From the NCBI GenBank assembly GCA_030141605.1, contig JAQGDQ010000018.1:1218501-1275803 (forward strand): DNA of 57,303 bases, read 5' to 3'. The notes below the pieces were generated by a model. It was not told where the DNA came from. It ran no database searches and saw nothing but the letters and a program-made list of their open reading frames with translations. This DNA comes from Tubiluchus corallicola (lineage: Eukaryota; Priapulida; Priapulimorpha; Priapulimorphida; Tubiluchidae). Shown piece after piece: positions 44,801 to 57,303 of this stretch. Position 1 is the first letter of the stretch. Each line of letters begins with the position of its first letter. The position numbers and the translations under genes were made by a program.

Positions 44801-45892
44801 TTAGCAAGTGATACTAACGTGGATCGTTAACCAAGTAAATCTCTTTTGAGCGGTTTCTTCTACAAAACACGAATTTTCGCATTTATTTGAGAGAGGATCT
44901 ATAATTGTTGAAAGTCACGTTTAGATGGTCATTTTTTCATAAAACTTGTTGTCAGTTTTAGTTTAACAAACCAACTTGGTCGTATAAATAGTGAAACTGA
45001 TAAACTTTGAGTTTGACAAATATTGTCTGATGACATCAAACCGTCTTGGATTTATCAAACCAAAACTACCGAATTCAGGTACAACAGTCAATAGCGTCAC
45101 GCGCTTGTGACATCGTACCGACTGTTCATTTTCGAGCAAGTATGTGCTTGCCTTTGAAAGGCAATTAAAAAGAAAACAAGTACAAGCCTTCCTTTTCAAC
45201 TGCGCGCTAGTGATTTCCCATGGCAGCGTGAAATTCCCATTGCAGCGTGTTATTAATATATCACTAAAAAATAAAATCCTTTATGTTTCATGCTGAAATG
45301 AGAAGTTACTGGCCCGCTGCTCAAAAGGGAGACTTGCAGTTGTTATGTACCCTGGCATGTTATGTTTTGTTAGCAATGCATTACACTATACGCATGCGTA
45401 GTTACGCTGTTGCTTTCTATGCAATATGAAGTATGAAATGAATTTTTATTTTCACACATAAAAACAATATCAAACGCATCAATAAATTTAAAATAAAATA
45501 ATTTGAGTTGTGCGAGGTGAGTGTACGACCATACCGTCATTAACACACTCACCTTACTTAATGAAAAAATGATTATAATAATACATAGGTAACTTAATAA
45601 TGTAAATAAGGATGAAGTAAATAATGTAATAATAGCAATGGTATAAAAGCAATAAAACTGAAAGTTGAGAAAGGAAACCATAATGTCTAATTACGACTTT
45701 GAGTGAGCCTTAAAGAGTGAAAAATTTGAAATAGTTACGAATTTGAATTATCTGATTATCTGTCAATGCACCAACAAGCAGTAATAACTACATATTTATA
45801 TGATAATGTATATTGTTAATTCCACAGAAGAGTACCATAATGTTCCTTTAAAGCTGTCAGTTAGTATGGGAAACTTTATAATATTCTAAATC

Positions 45893-45951
45893 GATATACA
45901 CACATACATATATATATATACACTCATACACACGTGTATATATTAATACAA
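45893..45951. repeat. Mixed (TA)/(CA) dinucleotide tract
   Basis: Alternating ATATAC, ACACAT and TATATA words over about 60 bases, a compound microsatellite. Confidence 0.85.
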
Positions 45952-46514
45952 TATTTTATTTAATATTGATGTAATTTTCGACACGAGAAGTAATACATTT
46001 CCAAATATCTATAATTAAATAATGAAAACTATATTTTTAATTTAACTTAATTTAGATGGACATAGTGTGTTGTATCTGGAAACAACTTTGGGCAGTTTTT
46101 GTGTATGGGAGTCAATGCTGTACAGTAACATTGTACTTCAATTTTCGCTTTCGCAAACACGGTAACACCCTCGTGGAATGTTTGTGCTAATAGGTGTTTT
46201 GCACGTTTAAAATGTATACCTTTCACCATACTTCGTAAAGCACAATATGAAGAATCGTCCTGTTTTTCTTTAAGTTTATTACGACCGACGATAAAATAGG
46301 TACGTAGTACGAAGCGACGGTTGATCATTGTGGCAGGCAAGCAACAACTGTACGTATGCGCTAGCGAAAAGTGGGGTTACTGGAATATTATTTCACATGT
46401 ACGATTCTTTTGGTGAAGGAGCGGCTGTGGTTCATCGCTAAGAGAAGAACTAGTCTTTTTTACTGCTTTTATTGCTACAATTAGGGGCTACGTCGTTGGT
46501 TAGATACTGAACGG

Positions 46515-46524
46515 GCATGCGCAG
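46515..46524 (+). promoter_or_regulatory. NRF1-like motif
   Basis: GCATGCGCAG matches the NRF1 half-palindrome core. About 35 bases downstream, CCAA|GTAAGA could be a splice donor, so a non-coding 5' exon is conceivable. There is no further support. Confidence 0.2.
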
Positions 46525-47218
46525 TGAACAAATCGGAATCTTTGTGTGAAGAAGAAACCAAGTAAGAGGTTGGGTGACCATAGTAAAGCGTTAACATTGC
46601 TAACACCGATTTTAATTTACTTGTAGAATGCAAAGGCAAGATTTTTTTGTGACTGGATTCCGTTGGAGTAGCACAACAGAAATGCGTTTATGCAATAGCA
46701 ATTTAACTATCGAGTAGGTCGGTTTAGAGTATTAATTTCAGCAGTTACTATTATTAGGAAACTATTAAATACTATTAATTATAAATAAAAAATTGAAAAC
46801 AGTAATAATTTTACCATTGTGTGGGATAACGATTTTACCACGCGGCATAATTAATACCGGCTGGGTGGAACATTTGCATGCAAAAAGAAAATATTGATAA
46901 GAAATAGAAGATGCTCATAAGCTGTATACCACATGTACAGCATGTGTAGTGTAAGGCGTGTTGTGAGAATAATAACAGTGATTAGTAGTAATACAATCTG
47001 ATGGTACAGTAGTTAATGGCAGAGTTTGGTTCTATGTTGGTTTGGAAAGACTAAGATTTATTTAAGGCGATATTCATATATTTTTATTAGATTGCTTTTG
47101 GTAGGCTAAATCAGTAATGATATAGTGAATGAGTTGTGATTTATTATGGCTGCTTAATGTCAATCAAGTGACTCAATTCATACAAAAGAACTCGCAGAAA
47201 AAACGATTTTAACCTTTA

Positions 47219-48430
47219 GTTCGGTGCGTGGTAAGTTTGGTACCAGTAATTTTGGTACGAGGAAATTTGGGTACTGGGAAAATTTGATACTAGGAATTTT
47301 TGGTACACGGTAATTTTGATACTGGGAAAATTTGGTACAGTGAAAATATGGTACTGGTAAGTATGGTACTAACGAAGTTTTGTCAGGCATTTTTGATACA
47401 AGTAAATATGGTACAATGTAAAAATGGTACGAAACAAGTTTGGTACTAGGATAATTCGGTGCAGAGAAAGTTTGGTACAAGAAAATGCTGAAAATATATT
47501 TTGTATAATCTGCTCGAACAAGTTATAGATGCTCATATTGTTTTCCACCATCACCATCATCATCATTATTGCTGTCGTCATTTCACCATTGTTACTTTTG
47601 TCGTTTTGGTGCTGTTACTGCTGCTGCTGTTCTTATTGTTGTTGTTTACTGATGTTGTTGTTATTCTTGTTGTAATGTTAGTTCAGTATGTGCGTTGTCA
47701 AGATTTTTCACTTAATGGGAACTTATCTGAATCAGTGTTACCACGATCACCACCACATCATAACCATCGTTGTCGATGTTTTCGTCATCATTACACCATT
47801 GTCGTCATCTTCATCACCATCGTCGTCATCATCATCATGAAGAAGTACAGTTCTCACTCCATACTGTGCACCTCACGGGAAACCAAACTATTGTTATGCA
47901 GGACGTTTCTGTCCAGGGATATCATTAGCTTGATATCATCGTTTGATAACTTTTGTAAAAAAACAGAAAAAGTGATCATTTTTCCCGAAAAAACAAATTG
48001 ACCAAGCTTTTTGGAAATTTACATGGTGAATTGGAGACCTTTCATTTTTTGCTGAAAGAATTCTCAAACGTACCTACATAATCACGGATAAAATTTTAAC
48101 TGCCATGCTCTGTTAATTACAGTATAATGTTTTATGAACTTTTTAATAAACCAGACTTTCCTAGTACATGTACCATATTTCCTCCCTACTAAATAAACTT
48201 CTTTACTTTCTAGTTGAAACAATTATTTTATACTGAGATATGGAACTGCTGTCTTTTTCGTTTAGTACCAAACTCCTAATACCAAATTTTTCTCATACCA
48301 AATTTTCCTTATAGTACCAAAACTTACTTGTACCATTATTTCTTTGTACTGAACAATCCTGGTACCATATTTAATTTGGTACAATTAATTTTAAATTTTA
48401 AATTTTAACTTTAAAATTTTTTGGTACGAG
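47219..48430. mobile_element. Inverted-array (foldback-like) element C, TTTGGTAC units
   Basis: The left arm (47219-47485) holds about sixteen units of 15-16 bases with a TTTGGTACnnG core, such as TTTTGGTACGAGGAA and AATTTGGTACAGTGAA. The right arm (48262-48383) holds about seven units in the reverse sense (TAGTACCAAACTCC, CTCATACCAAATTTT). A few forward-sense units recur at 48376-48430. The spacer of about 780 bases carries long trinucleotide tracts. The 100-codon minus-strand frame over the left arm, rich in V-P-x-L, is a by-product of the 15-base period. Confidence 0.75.
47546..47840. repeat. Trinucleotide-rich tracts (CAT/CAC, GTT/GCT, CGT/CAT)
   Basis: Imperfect runs of CATCACCATCATCAT, GCTGCTGCTGTT/GTTGTTGTT and CGTCGTCATCATCAT types lie inside element C. 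A 166-codon plus-strand frame here translates into His and Leu/Val runs and is not called a gene. Confidence 0.9.
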
Positions 48431-51400
48431 ACAGACTTGTTAGATTAACATTTTTATGTCTAATTGACGGTAAAACTGTTGAATTCAGTGTTATTTATGG
48501 CGTTTTGGGGGCGTATAGGTCCTTCTTGCTGACTATAATAAATTGTAGGTACAAGAGTAAGAAGACTATATCATACAGCCAGCGTAAAAACGTAAAACGT
48601 AAACGTAAATGGGTTTTTATGTTTTATTAGTTTGCTTTCAAATGTCATATTTATTGGTATGAAACATATGACATTTGCTTTTTTTACAAGAATTTCAGTT
48701 GTATTCAGTTGTATTCGGCGGCTTACCGCCCTTTCTGTGAATGGTTTGAGAATTATTTTTTGCAGTTTATTTCTCTTTTTTATTTCATACTGACTAACTG
48801 TTAATAAAACTTTTGCACTGGCTAACTGTTAGGCTGGCACGCCAAAGTAATAAGTCAAATAAGTACAATCAAATTTATAGCGAGTCATTGGAATGCGTTT
48901 CACTGCCCGTAGATGGAGCAACAAGCTTATTTCATATAGTCACGATCGTTTCCCTATGTGTTTACTGGGTTTTGAACGGGGATTATTAACGTAGTCGACA
49001 CATATAGAGTAGAACCGTTGTATTGGACTCTATAAATAGTAATTTTGTTACGAAACTCCTGAAATAAGCAAGTTTTACAATTTTTTTTTAGATTTTGTTT
49101 TTGCTAGTTAGGCTAACTATGAGAAAAAATTGCTATATCTGCACCGTTGATTACGCCCTAATTTTTCATGAGTAATTTCAAGTTTTTCTCTATCAGTTTT
49201 ACTTATTTACCTAATATATTGTGAAAAGTTCGTTTGTGTAAAAAATTTGTTACTGTGTTATTATCATGTTGTAATATATTTCTTAATAATTTTTCACTCC
49301 CCCTCCCACTGAGTTTGGACAGACACTCTTCATTGAAATACCGTTCCAAATCAGTAAACCTGAATGCCAATGTCTTTGTGGCAGTGTATGGTGGCCGCTC
49401 AAATTTTGCCTCCATTGACATATTTAGGCCAGTGTAATACTTAAAGATGCCTAGCTTTAAGGTAAGTTTGTTTATGCTATTCGTAAGTTACTCCTCATGT
49501 ACATGCCAATATTAACAAAAGATAAATGGTTATTTTCGTAAGCGTTAATTGTCACTTTTTTTCTCAGACGAACCGGACCAGTGCAATCATGGCTGGTTGC
49601 CTGTGTTCTTAACGTACACTTGTCGGAATACGGGCAGCTTAGTGATTTATTGTGCACTTTCGCTTTTACTTGAACAGCATTTGTTTATAGATCTGATAGA
49701 ATTCTGTTGGTAAAAATTACTGAACAAACATTTTAGCAACTGCTTAAATAAATTAGTCGTCTAGATGTCTCCGCTCTGCAATTTCAGCAAATTAATGGAA
49801 GTTCAAAAACTTAAAATAGTTTCATGCGCAACAGTGCCATGTATACGCTGTAAATAGATCTACTGAACTTTCGGCATTATGGGCTCTTGTAAGAACTAAA
49901 TAACACTACTCCTAAGGGCTATGTGTGAGTCATAAGTGGCTTTAATTGGAGAATGGAGAACTCATTATTCAAAATTTGCTAACCTTAATTATCGGATGCT
50001 ATTAAATGAAGTTATGTGATGCTTCAGTCATAAGTTGAGATTAATGATAACCAGTCTAATTTGCAATTACCCATTACTTACATAAACAGCTTGCTCTAAG
50101 CTATAATGATGTATAATAAGCTTAGCTTCTAGGCTGCTAATTAAATAAATGCTAGCATGGAGAAAAACCTACAGGCAAATGTTCTTGTTAGGTCAGTATT
50201 ATCTTTAGAAAGATCTGTTTTTACTCGCTGTGCAATATTAATAATGAACTGATGTATGTAGCAACAAAGTCCCGAGGCATTCGGCGCCGAGGAAATAATA
50301 TGTGATTTGTAATGCGTTCTAACGTATTTTTTATATCAAATAACCCTCCTGACTGATTGCAGTACTCAGCTATAGTTTTTGTTTTGTCCTGCATATTTTG
50401 ATGAGATGATCGTTGTGTGACCTCTGAACTCGATCATGATCGGAGTCTTTTGCATACTCTTGATAGCAACATAACAATGTTTTTGCTTCAATGTGTCTGG
50501 ACCAAGGTAAAAATATTTCATTAAAATAACGTCATAACTCAAAATTTAGTCAAACAGTCAAATTGACCTTGCTCTTCAAAAACTGTCTCAACTTTGTCCA
50601 CCTAAAAGCTCAAAAAACTTGACAAGTTGACAATTATGTTGACTTAATGCTGTCATCTGGTGGCTTTACCACCAACCGAATAATTTTTTACAGGATCTTA
50701 CTTATAGGTCCATACTAAATTAAATTAATAAAACCGAAGTTATTTCAACCAAAATTGGCTAATCGCAACAACATCAAATGAGTAGTATACTATATATAAT
50801 GTCTTTGCTCTTACTTAATTTGTACACTTTGAGTTAGTTAGTAGTTATAGTTAAATTAAGTAGACAACATCAACACTATTTACATGTAATGGCACTGCTA
50901 ATTTTGTGGCACAGCTAGCAGGGTGCAAAAAGCTGTATAGGTATGGAAGTGATGGAACAGGTGTCATAAGAAAGAAAACCTTTAATACATTTTTAAATTT
51001 TGTACAAATGACTTCGCAGAAATGTACCTAAATAACGAACTAATCTAAACGAGCGGGACGTTCTTCCTAACTTTTTAAAGCTCAGCTGCTAATAAACGTC
51101 TGTCTAATAGTTATTATGCAGTTTATCTCATCGCCATACCTAAGTTGAATGTTAATTAATGACAAATAGAGACGAGACCCTATTTCTCTAATCGAATAGA
51201 AAACTATTTATTCAGTTTGATAGCCAAGGCTTTTTCTTTTAAACGAATCTTATAATACGCATTTATAAGCTCTTTCAAATGTATTTGTGTGGATACCCAA
51301 TAATACACGTTATAGTATCCAATATTTACAAAATACTTATAAAAAATGTACTAATAGAATATAAAATACCGTTACGAGACTACAGTTTTTTATTCAGTAC

Positions 51401-53817
51401 GGCAGTACGTATGATATTAGTAATTTCATAATAAACTATAAGCATATTACCATACGTATTAGCATGGTAGCGCCATACTTTTTTCCATCTGTGCAGGTTT
51501 CTTTTTGCAAATAAAGTATAGTGTGTATATAATCTTTAAACTGCCTTTCATGAGATTAAACTGAAATTACTAAATCTCAAATGCGTTTTCTATTTGAGAT
51601 AAACATAAAACGAAGAGACATAAATGACCATTCAAAATGAATGTCTAGAATTGATTGTAGAATATAACTCTTGCTGTGTTATAATTCACGTGTATTGCAC
51701 GCTTGGCACTATTCTCTTAAATCTTTTATCGCCGTACTTTTGACCGCTTAATGACCGACCTGAATTCGCGTCCCTTACGATCATAATAATGGCAATTAAG
51801 ATTTAAATTTAAATTGAACCCTGTATACATGTATAATTCTGTCTCTGCCCCATAATTAATTCATTGAACGATACGTGTCATAACTCTTGAACGGTACACA
51901 TTTCATTTTGCGAGTACATGAATAACCGTTTGGATGGATCAGCCCTGTACTGGACATGGTTTGAGCTTGAATATGTAATATGGATCTTTTATGCACATTG
52001 GCAATAAAATTAATTTACTGTATGTAGGGTAGTTACTGTGTTGGCCAGTTTCTATGATGACTTTCCTGTGTAGAGGCTAAATAGGTCACATCCTGTCCCG
52101 TAATTTGGAAATAATGGTCGTAATTAAAAGCAGGTAATTACTTAAGCGATACTGTGCATTTTTGTTGTGCGAAACTTTTACTGTTCGGATCTAAAATTAA
52201 ATAGCGCATTTAAATTTAGTTAGGATCATGAAATTAAGGAGAGCTGTACTTAGTCGAAGTGTTCCTGTTAGTTTTTGTGTTCATGCCGTTCTTCGCTGAT
52301 TTCAGGGAGTCAGGAAAGCTTCGCACATATAATAATCTTTTGCAAAAGGAAAGTACTTCTCAATTATGGCTTCAGTTATTTGATTGTAAAAGTTATCTAG
52401 GGGCGTTTCACCTTGAATGCAACAAGTCTTTCTCTGTTTTAAGAAATAGAGCTGCCTATTTGTTCGTTCGTGCTCAGATATTTATAAAAATATCTAAACA
52501 TATTAGTTTTTTTTTACAAAAAATCGCTCAATCCGCTGATGTGGGAAAACTCTCGAATAAGGGGATAGAGATGGCTTTTGGCATGTTCTCTTTGACATAT
52601 GTGTTCATTACCGCATGATGACAATATCAGCATTTGTAACCGATGATTAATGTTGTCGTTTCGGCGTTTTTCTTCTGTTAATTACAGTTTTTTGACAAGA
52701 TTAAGACGATCATGATTTTACCTGGCGAGAAAATTTGGCTGGGAAACCAAAGAAAGTTGTAGTTAATAGTGGGTCACTGCCCTAAGTGCGTGTATTTTTG
52801 TTAGGGCTCTATCTAAAATTGTGTACTTGGAGTTCGTTGTTTCGGTTGGTTTTCGGTTGCACGTCATTTTTTTAAAATCAGGAACGCTCTCTTTCTTGGT
52901 GTCATCGCACAAGCTGCTTTTTAAATGCAGGGAAATTGCAATACTTGCGTACTTGATAGATGTGAATGAAGCAATAAATAGCAAGCATTCATATGTAATT
53001 TATTTGCAGGACGAATGGTATAAGTTTCTTAATCAACATGTCAGAAAAATGCTAATGCTAAATGTTATTAACACCACAATATTTTTGGGTTCAGTGCATT
53101 TCCCCCAGTATGAAACTTTTCCTAGGGGGTACAAATACCTGTAGAACCAGCATTACTTTGTTTTGCCTCCTATAATCTTAACTGGACCTGTGATCGTGTC
53201 CTGTTGCTGATGTGTCAGCTAGCTCTGACTCAGTTGTACTATGGAGTTACGTTTTTAAACGATCTTTTTGTTATCAGTAGTAGGCTCAACGTCATCTGGA
53301 AATCCGTTTTGTTTCGTTCTGGCACTGATTCTGTGGATCAAAAGTCGATGAGAGGAGAGATTGTGACACTTAAGCCTCCATTCCTTAGGCCGGGTTTCTG
53401 CGTCAAAAGACTCGGATTTCGATTGACGTTCAGAGAATTCTCTTGAAAATGGGATTAACGCGTTGCTCCTTTTAATGTGAGTGGTTTATAGAAAGCTTGG
53501 GAGGCAGGATTTGCTTGATAATGTTTTCATTCGAGTTCTTGAAGCTGCGACTGCTTCTTTTTTCTTTAATTACTTGGTTGTGCTGGTTTGTTTTCACGTA
53601 TATTTTATTAACAATGTACTGTATGCTATGCAGGATGCAAAGCGCGCAAATATAATCACTGTGCATATTAGTGTCAAATATGTGTACATGTTAGAGAAAT
53701 ATAAGAGATTGTCGCTTTGATCGGCTGTCTTTTATTAATTCCTCGTGACAATGGTGACTTCTGATGTTAGATAATACAATGTACAATAATATAAGACTTT
53801 AGTTTTATATTATAAAA

Positions 53818-53858
<41 letters not shown>

Positions 53859-55649
53859 TTATATATAAGACATTAGTTTTAGTATAAAAAAATTTTCATT
53901 TCTCAGTAATCATTGTTCGTTGGCGTATCGTATCTTATGAGTGAAAATTATTGAACTGGCAGGACTTTTATCTAGCAATAACACTAGATTCTAGAATTAG
54001 TTTAGCAGAGTACGATATGAGATGTAGAGCAGTTAATTGTTAATTTTAAAGACATCTTTGTCTTAATTAAAAGAATAAAAGGTGGCTGAATTTGGTGAAC
54101 GTACAACAGTTACCTGATGCAGTAATATGGTTAAGCCTAACTTGGAGAACCGAAGATTATAGCGTGCCATATCACTTGCATCTCGAAGCAAAGTCACTCA
54201 TTTGTGACATTTTCTTGCGTCTAGGTCTATTAGATTAACGGTCTTACGTTATTTTATCCTATTTTCACTTTAACTGCCAAGGCTTGAATGGTGAATGAAC
54301 AAAACAGTACACCTCTGCACGCGCTGCTGATTTCATAACCTGATTACTTGAAATCGAGGATTTGGCGGTTTAAGCTATAGCTATTGGCACTCTGTTAGGC
54401 TGTCCTGTGTTGTATACTGTAAATTAAGAGACGTTCACACTGTCGGTAGTTTGGCGTTTTGGATGTTCGCTGAAGCGCACAAAGTTACTGTGTATTGTAT
54501 ATGCCAGGAGTTACTGCGTCTCGTCCCGTGTTTGTTGGAGATAAACTGATAACATTATATAATTCGAGATTACAGAGTGACCACCGGCTACTGACACCAA
54601 GACGTGTCTGTTCGAGCGGGCATCATCATAATGGATGGAATGAGGCGGAAAACACCAAGAGAGAAACTGGCTCTACTGCAAAAGAAGGCTCGAGGTCTTG
54701 TCATGTGGCGGATTGTAAAATTGCTCAGCAAGTTATAGCTTTCCGCGCCTAATGTTGGAATGATTTAAAGCGAAATGCGAACGTACCTTTACCAAACTAA
54801 CTTGCTTGTGTTTTGGTCAGTGCATGTAAATTGATGGCTAATTTCGCGAATTACTGTGCTTTATGAGAGTTTGCCATTCTACTTTTTCAGCAGCCGTATG
54901 ACAAGATTAAATTAATGCATGTTGAAAGTGCTGTGTGCTCACTGTGATAGTAATTGGTCTCGTTTAACACGTATTTGCTCTACTTGCTAAGACAAATAAA
55001 AACAAATGTACTGAACAGAGTCATTAGCGAGAGCATTAACTCATAACTAGATCATCGTGTGCCCTTGAAACATTTGAAGTTGAGCAATGTAGAAAAACAA
55101 ACTTGAGTTGGTCCATCTGAAGTTTCTCGAAACCGTGTGGTTACGTTTTATTTTTGTTTAACTGATTTAAATTTTAATCAGTTTTGTAATTTTGCAGCAG
55201 TTTTTGTGATAATTGGTGACTGGATATTCGCTACACGCAACCCTTGAATTCTCAAGTTAATAAATGGTTATCTAGTTCGTAAGGTATATACTAAAACCAA
55301 AAATTGAAACGGTTTACACGGATTGTGTGGTATAAAAAGAGTAATAGAGAATTACAAAGTAAAGCACTTCACTGTGTTTAGGTTACTGTTTCTTAGTTTT
55401 TTAGTAGAAGCAGCTTAAATTTGCAACTCAAAAGATTGGTAACCGCTGCCGGACGCCGTTTTTGTTGCCTTTTCTCTTGTAACAAAGCTCTTGTGTTTTT
55501 TTTAATTGTGGGCACTTTCTTGGGCGACGTCGGTTTAAAAACTTCACGTCTTTATACGATATTTCCTGTCTTATCAGCCAACCTTCCTTGCAAGAACAAT
55601 ACTTTTTTTCGTGCTTGGAAGTGTGTAAGACGGATTGAAGAATAAAAAA
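48431..55649. other. Mostly gene-free stretch upstream of the last candidate exon
   Basis: No domain-bearing exon is recognised. Open frames at 49203-49437, 52259-52618 and 52821-53144 have no homology that I can see. A (TA)n tract lies at 53821-53854. From about 54300 the base composition is less AT-rich, as expected near a promoter. Confidence 0.5.
53821..53854. repeat. (TA)n microsatellite
   Basis: About seventeen uninterrupted TA dinucleotides. Confidence 0.97.
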
Positions 55650-55754
55650 ATGTTCTTCCGAAGCAAGTCACATACGGAACTGCAGCAGCGGCCGACTCGG
55701 CGAGCAGTCAGTTTCAACCTGGGTCATCGGTGGCCGAAAGATCCGTGGTATAAG
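55650..55754 (+). CDS. Possible first coding exon of an unidentified gene continuing rightward
   Basis: The frame runs from ATG to the donor AAG|GTAGGC: 35 codons, MFFRSKSHTELQQRPTRR to HRWPKDPWYK. Codon use is coding-like (CAGCAGCGG, CGACTCGG, CATCGGTGGCCG), GC content is well above the flanks, and the donor is good. The sequence is basic and polar at first and then Trp/Pro-rich, a cytosolic N-terminus rather than a signal peptide. TAA stops lie just upstream, so no longer 5' extension in frame is likely. I do not recognise the protein and no second exon is visible before the window ends. Confidence 0.42.
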
Positions 55755-57303
55755 GTAGGCTCGTGTTAGTTAGCAATAATCTGTTTTAATTATATGAAAT
55801 AAATTAATTTTGGTAAAGTAGCCAGCTTTGTTGTAACAATATTTTGGATACCGATTATATTTTATTTAAAGTCCCATGAAGTGTTTTTCTCTGAGCAGTT
55901 GTGTACAAGTTTAGATTTAGGTTTTGTTTTGATAGCTAATTGTCTAATGTTGTTTCTGTGTCAGTGAGCTATTTTGTCGCTTTCACATAATTAACACTGG
56001 TTTTTACAACGTACGCGCCGCATTGTCAATCTTGCTGCCGTCTTTTATACTGAAACGTATTTTTCTAGTCTCTGCATCTTTGTACTGTGTAGCCTATAGC
56101 CTCTGGTACTGCCCTCTTTACCTTATGTGCTATTTTTACTTAGCTGCACTGTGGAATTAATAATTATTGCGTACTTAGTTCACAATGCTACACCTGTTAC
56201 TTCGCTGAATCAAAATCGTTTATGGTAAAAGCAAAGCAAGTACTACACGGGCTTCTTACTATAATACATATTATCTTAATATATTATTAAAAACTGCAAC
56301 AATATTAAGTTTAAACTGTAGCTTCCGTGGTGTTTTAACTTTTAAAGCTTGAAAATTTATGTTTACTTTATCTTTAAGGTTTGTCATAATCATTTGAAAT
56401 GGTAAAATCTACAATAACTCTTATGTAACAATCACCTAATATCAATCATCATCTGTATTTTAGATCAACATTTTTTTTGCATTTCCTCAGTGTGCTGGTT
56501 ATGTTTATAAGAGAAATCATGTCGCCTTGCCTTTCATATGCAAAATACTTTCCTGTCTTTTTCTAACATTACAGCGAACAATGTGAAGGAAATGATATAA
56601 TACGGTAATGGTAAAATAGCGGTAATAACCGCCATTTCGAAAGGTTAGCGTATAGAAATTCTGGTTTGCGGCTGGAGCTGTAATTTTGCGACAGTTTTTT
56701 GTTATATTTGCGTTGTGCTTCTAGTAAGTACCTGTAATAATAGTCTTTTTACAGCACAAAGTCAATTGACACTTTAATAATTCATGTATATCGGGCTGTT
56801 ACCTGAGAACTTTTACTGATTTGTGATTGGTCTTCGTGACGTCATAGCTAACAATTGAAATGTATTCTGGAAGATATCAGTAGAAAGATGCAATACAAAA
56901 CCGCTATTGTTAGTGAAAACAAAAACGTTCTTGTGTGTTACCTAGAAGTCTGAATGCCTTTTAGTTTCTCCTTGGCAACGTACTGAGCCATTGCGGCAAA
57001 GCGTTTATATGCTGCACTTTATTGAAGTCATCTGCCCTAGTTCTATTATATGTAAAACTATTGCCATTAAGCCTACTATTAAACTAGTTGGAGGGTTTTT
57101 TGATTGACGATTTTATGAGTTTCCCCGCTATAATTAGAGTGCCTTTTCACTAGCAGTAGTTTTCATTTTGGTTCGTTTGATATGGCAAGAGATTTCATTA
57201 TATATAGTATCCACGAACAGTTCAAGGTGAAATTTTATTGTTTCTTTATATGAAACCTAGATTCTTAGGCGGCTGGATACCAATAATGATCGCAAATATA
57301 TTT
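55755..57303 (+). other. Presumed intron or unassigned sequence to the right edge
   Basis: 1.5 kb of AT-rich sequence with no recognisable exon or repeat. If the exon at 55650 is real, this is part of its first intron. Confidence 0.4.

Larger units (their letters stand above)
41801..47218. other. Gene-free stretch
   Basis: No supportable gene. A near-exact direct repeat of TTCCCATGGCAGCGTG lies at about 45216-45251. An (AT/AC) dinucleotide tract lies at 45893-45951 and an NRF1-like site at 46515. Confidence 0.6.

Noticed and set aside
47178-47480. Minus-strand 100-codon frame rich in VPxL and YP motifs
   Set aside because: It is the translation of the TTTGGTAC array of element C; periodicity comes from DNA repeats and there is no conserved start or domain.
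47501-48001. Plus-strand 166-codon frame with His and Leu/Val runs
   Set aside because: It consists of trinucleotide repeats inside element C and has no homology.
49203-49437. Overlapping sense and antisense frames of about 70 codons
   Set aside because: Slightly coding-like composition, but no family match, no convincing splice sites and no neighbouring exon to join.
52259-52618. 119-codon hydrophobic frame
   Set aside because: It opens at GTG, not ATG, lacks homology, and sits in AT-rich sequence where such frames arise by chance.
56968-56990. TTGGCAAC as an X-box half-site near the right edge
   Set aside because: Only one half-site is present and no ciliary gene is identified beside it.
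1-57303. CRISPR arrays, operons, rRNA genes or phage genes
   Set aside because: Nothing of the kind is seen; intron-exon structure and transposons show eukaryotic nuclear DNA.

Overview
This window is nuclear DNA from an invertebrate animal. It is AT-rich, its protein-coding genes are split by GT-AG introns, the intergenic spaces are large, and eukaryotic transposons, tRNA-derived fragments and microsatellites are scattered through it. I cannot name the species. An axonemal dynein gene shows that the organism builds motile cilia or sperm flagella.

Left third (1-17.6 kb, minus strand): the 5' half of an axonemal dynein heavy chain gene of the DNAH10 type. Sixteen exons join in one continuous frame and give the first 897 residues; the gene runs off the left edge. 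About 540 bp upstream of its ATG lies a close match to the RFX-binding X-box typical of ciliary genes. Intron 10 carries a 5'-truncated non-LTR retrotransposon (RT plus RNase H) in the same orientation, bounded by a perfect 12-bp target-site duplication. Other introns hold a segmental tandem duplication, an RT C-terminus relic, a short palindromic MITE-like element and a possible tRNA-like fragment.

Middle (19.9-30 kb, plus strand): a complete four-exon gene for a 340-residue single-pass membrane protein with a cupin/JmjC-type iron and 2-oxoglutarate dioxygenase fold. Its first intron (6.7 kb) contains an inverted-array element, a 388-bp hAT-type MITE with a 7/8-matched 8-bp duplication, a decayed multicopy mobile-type reading frame next to that MITE, and a 44-bp triple repeat. 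A G-poor CA-rich tract lies in the presumed 3' UTR.

Right part (30-57 kb): gene-poor. The most distinctive content is a set of inverted-array, foldback-like elements at 34.8-35.7, 41.0-41.8 and 47.2-48.4 kb, with a weaker relative at 21.8-22.5 kb. Their arms are short tandem units of about 15 bp with a related TTTGG-centred core. There are also tRNA-derived fragments, a promoter-like site near 33.7 kb, and a plausible first coding exon at 55.65 kb of a gene that continues beyond the right edge.

The dynein gene and the dioxygenase gene are divergently transcribed across about 2.8 kb. Nothing in the sequence links their functions. The inverted-array elements are the best candidate for something poorly described.
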